Source: CABMGO01 sp964574775
GTDB taxonomy: Archaea; Nanobdellota; Nanobdellia; Pacearchaeales; GW2011-AR1
Assembly (NCBI GenBank): GCA_964574775.1
Contig: CAZNOS010000016.1
Coordinates: forward strand, 1-15,223
Reading direction: 5' to 3'
DNA length: 15,223 nucleotides
Position 1 is the first letter of the stretch; every line of letters begins with the position of its first letter. Shown in pieces: positions 13,552 to 15,223 of this stretch. The position numbers and the translations under genes are program-made. Below the pieces are notes generated by a model, which worked only from the letters and a program-made list of their open reading frames with translations, made no database searches and had not been told where the DNA came from.

Positions 13552-14097
13552 TTATAATTCAACCGCTCCCTTTAACGTAACTCCATTAACGATATTACTC
13601 AAAAGAGAAGAATCTATATTTTTAAAAGATTTGTAATAATTTACTATAATTTCTCTTTCTAGAATTTTACTAAATTTACTATCGATTTCTTTTTTTTCTC
13701 CGCCAATAACCGCTAAATCAATATCTGAATTAATAGTATCCTCCCCATGCGCATATGAACCGAAAAGAATTACCGTCGCTCCCGGAAAAAGATCGTAAAG
13801 TTGCTTAACTAACCCAGATTCATAGATTTGCTTTAGATTATCTACTCTTTTCAAACCTATTACTTGCCTATCGCCCCTATTCAACTCAATAGACCAACGA
13901 GAAGATTCTTTGTCTTGCTTTGCAATAACTAATTCTTCCTTTTGAAGAAAGGGTATAGATTTCAAAACTGCTGGTTGTGAAACTTCCAAAATTCTAGCAA
14001 TGCCATTCATATTGAGCGAACTTCCAGCTTTTACAAAAAGAAGCCTCATTATTCTTTGTTGTAATAAACTTAACTCCAGTTTGTATATACTAACCAT
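13552..14097 (-). CDS. HTH-linked minimal nucleotidyltransferase (MNT)
   Basis: Residues 8-70 form a winged helix-turn-helix (LLQQRIMRLLFVKAGSSLNMNGIARILEVSQPAVLKSI, read as two short helices and a recognition helix). Residues 90-181 are a minimal nucleotidyltransferase of the pol-beta fold, with the signature LFGSYAHGEDTINSDIDLAV: G113, S114, D126 and D128. The third catalytic acid is not obvious in the later strand (EREIIVNYY), so activity may be weak. In the best-studied MNT/HEPN pairs the MNT adds AMP to the HEPN toxin and silences it. The DNA-binding domain and the two palindromes over its own promoter suggest that the operon represses itself. Confidence 0.85.
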   Translation of the reverse strand: MVSIYKLELSLLQQRIMRLLFVKAGSSLNMNGIARILEVSQPAVLKSIPFLQKEELVIAKQDKESSRWSIELNRGDRQVIGLKRVDNLKQIYESGLVKQLYDLFPGATVILFGSYAHGEDTINSDIDLAVIGGEKKEIDSKFSKILEREIIVNYYKSFKNIDSSLLSNIVNGVTLKGAVEL

Positions 14098-14129
14098 AGT
14101 TAGAACATATTAACTATAGTTTATAAACA
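14092..14129 (-). promoter_or_regulatory. Promoter of the MNT/HEPN operon with two phased palindromic operators
   Basis: The TATA element GTTTATAAAC (14120-14129) is itself palindromic and centred 27 bases from the ATG at 14097. AACTATAGTT (14112-14121, perfect palindrome) overlaps its downstream edge. AACCATAGTT (14092-14101, one mismatch from the first) covers the start codon. The two boxes are exactly 20 bases apart, two helical turns, placing both on the same DNA face. Confidence 0.65.
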
Positions 14130-14185
14130 TTTCTGAAAAAGCCATTATAATTATATCCTAAGAATTACTCATTAACTAAATAAAA

Positions 14186-14599
14186 CTACTCTACTTTTGC
14201 TTCGCCAGCTTCTGCAATTTCGCCTTCAGCTTCTTCATCACTTGCATCTTCCTCTTCCTCAATCATCTCTAAAGAATTCAAAATGCTTAAAATTTTATCT
14301 AATTTATTATTAAGTTTATCAAATTGTTCTTGCGAAACGCCAGACTGAACTGGGCTTCTCGTATTACCTTGCTTTTCGAAACAATCACTACAGAAAACTG
14401 GTTTATCTCCAGTTGGCTTAAACGGAACTTTACAATCCTTTCCACATTTAGCACAAACAGCATCACACATATCCATACTTCTTCGGTCTCTTCCGCCACC
14501 GAATCCGCCTCTGCTTCCGCCGAAACTTCTTCCGCCGCCACTAAATCGACCGCCTCTAGGTCTATCGTTTCGCTCTCTCTGAAAATCTTCGTATCCCAT
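14186..14599 (-). CDS. RGG-rich zinc-ribbon protein (CxxC-x17-CxxC)
   Basis: The protein has three parts. Residues 8-40 are rich in Gly and Arg (RGGRFSGGGRSFGGSRGG), like RGG boxes that bind RNA. Residues 45-76 form a zinc ribbon with C49/C52 and C70/C73, spaced 17 apart and reading CAKCGKDC ... KPTGDKPVFCSDCF, plus C45 and C56. A helical segment and a strongly acidic tail (EEEEDASDEEAEGE) follow. The CGKDCKVPFKPTGDKPVFC core is one I associate with short proteins of DPANN archaea and CPR bacteria of unknown function. An RNA-binding role is inferred from the RGG region. Its own TATA box is 26 bases from the ATG. Confidence 0.85.
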   Translation of the reverse strand: MGYEDFQRERNDRPRGGRFSGGGRSFGGSRGGFGGGRDRRSMDMCDAVCAKCGKDCKVPFKPTGDKPVFCSDCFEKQGNTRSPVQSGVSQEQFDKLNNKLDKILSILNSLEMIEEEEDASDEEAEGEIAEAGEAKVE

Positions 14600-14620
14600 A
14601 TAGATAGCCAGAAATGGCCC

Positions 14621-14629
14621 ATTATAAAG
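14621..14629 (-). promoter_or_regulatory. TATA box of the RGG zinc-ribbon gene
   Basis: The minus strand reads CTTTATAAT, centred 26 bases from the ATG at 14599. Confidence 0.6.
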
Positions 14630-14694
14630 GTATGTTTTTTGAAAAAAAGAAATTAAATTCTAAACTTAGACGAAGCAGTTATGTTTTAGGAAAG

Positions 14695-14702
14695 TTTTTA
14701 AA
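14695..14702 (+). promoter_or_regulatory. TATA box of the DUF4190-like gene
   Basis: TTTTTAAA is centred 25-26 bases before the ATG at 14724. Confidence 0.5.
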
Positions 14703-14723
14703 GCAACTTGGCTATATACTAAT

Positions 14724-14993
14724 ATGATAAAAAAGAGAGTTCAAGCTAAGAAAAAGTTTTGCTTTGGAGCCCTAATCTCATTTGTTTTTAGTATTTTAGC
14801 TATTTTAGGACTCATAACTAATTCATATGGACTTATTACATTAATTCTTGCAATAATTTCTATAACTTTTGGAATAATTGCATTAGCCATATTAAATAAA
14901 ATGAATAGATATGGTGGCGGATGGGCTATCGCTGGAATAATTATTAGCTTAGTTGCGCTTATTTTGAGATACGTATTATTTTCTACTTTTTAG
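14724..14993 (+). CDS. DUF4190-like small membrane protein
   Basis: This 89-residue protein has a basic N-terminus and three hydrophobic segments (about 14-32, 36-58 and 66-86). The pattern of ITFGIIALAI, a short polar turn, then GGGWAIAGIIISLVALI resembles DUF4190-type membrane proteins, whose function is unknown. Its stop overlaps the 3' end of the convergent partial gene by 11 bases. Confidence 0.65.
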   Translation: MIKKRVQAKKKFCFGALISFVFSILAILGLITNSYGLITLILAIISITFGIIALAILNKMNRYGGGWAIAGIIISLVALILRYVLFSTF

Positions 14994-15223
14994 TTATTCT
15001 TTCATTCAAATATCTGAAATACTCACTATCAAAAATATTCGCCATCTTCTCGACGATTAATTCTGGAGTTGAATTCGCAAGTCTTCCAATAACTGGATTA
15101 TGATCCACAATCAAATTAAAATCTTTATCCAATCCCTTCGCCTCAATTCCATCTATTCTCGCATGTTCCGGTAAAACTTCCTTAATCTCATATCCAAGAT
15201 GAGTTGCGATAATCAAAAAACAA
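14983..15223 (-). CDS. Unidentified protein, N-terminus beyond right edge (partial)
   Basis: The frame is open to the right edge, leaving the last 80 or so residues, ending NERITKK. The first in-frame start-like codon inside the window is a TTG at 15216, but the preceding codons are also open, so the true start probably lies outside. Conserved-looking features are the hydrophobic strand LIIATHLGYEI, the run HARIDGIEAKGLD, and DHNPVIGRLANSTPELI. I do not recognise the family. The sequence is soluble in character, with no membrane segment. Confidence 0.65.
   Translation of the reverse strand, partial: CFLIIATHLGYEIKEVLPEHARIDGIEAKGLDKDFNLIVDHNPVIGRLANSTPELIVEKMANIFDSEYFRYLNERITKK

Noticed and set aside
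13551..13562. TTG start extending the HEPN protein by four residues
   Set aside because: An ATG follows immediately after the stop of the upstream gene (TAAAATG) and is the usual choice.
14299..14656. Open frames on both strands over the RGG zinc-ribbon gene
   Set aside because: They are by-products of its repetitive Gly/Arg codons; the frame with the CxxC ribbon and correctly spaced TATA box is the real one.

Overview
The window looks like chromosome from a small-genome, AT-rich archaeon, most likely a DPANN lineage of the Pacearchaeota/Woesearchaeota kind. Nearly every gene or operon start has a TATA box centred about 22 to 28 bases upstream of its ATG, which is the layout of leaderless archaeal transcripts; Shine-Dalgarno sites appear only before the pilin gene and the beta-CASP gene. 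The gene content agrees: an HTH-CBS regulator, a nucleotidyltransferase (MNT)/HEPN pair, a glycine/arginine-rich zinc-ribbon protein of a type I associate with DPANN genomes, a TrbC/VirB2-like pilin and many very small proteins. The lineage is inferred from gene style; no rRNA or tRNA gene was seen.

Left third (1-6200), accessory in character. A minus-strand operon (zinc microprotein, VirB2-like pilin, secreted protein running off the left edge) has its genes joined by ATGA start/stop overlaps. It diverges from a plus-strand pair, a 43-residue small ORF and an overlapping beta-class DNA methyltransferase. The two promoters carry the same 12-bp element, in opposite orientation, directly upstream of their TATA boxes. 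Facing the methyltransferase is a two-gene minus-strand operon: a DUF4297/Cap4-like dsDNA nuclease followed by an SMC/Rad50-like DUF2326 ATPase with a zinc-hook CPxC. A tyrosine recombinase lies upstream. Methyltransferase, nuclease, ATPase and recombinase together look like a mobile anti-invader cassette with no CD-NTase, SAVED or HerA partner visible, and this is the best candidate for an undescribed system.

Middle (6200-9200). A YkgJ-type cysteine-cluster protein ends in a hairpin and is followed by an unusually GC-rich stretch of unknown nature. Then come a divergent HMG-CoA-lyase-like TIM-barrel protein, a 56-residue basic protein, a VTT/DedA-like membrane protein and a 42-residue charged peptide.

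Right (9200-15223). A bacterial-type S-adenosylmethionine synthetase (metK) diverges from an HTH-CBS regulator across an 89-bp region with repeated GAATAT half-sites. After a small membrane protein and a 350-bp gap comes a beta-CASP metallo-beta-lactamase RNase. Next is an HTH-MNT/HEPN operon with two 10-bp palindromes spaced exactly 20 bp apart at its promoter. The window ends with the RGG zinc-ribbon protein, a DUF4190-like membrane protein and an unidentified partial gene. SAM made by MetK would serve the methyltransferase, but no direct link between the two regions is visible.
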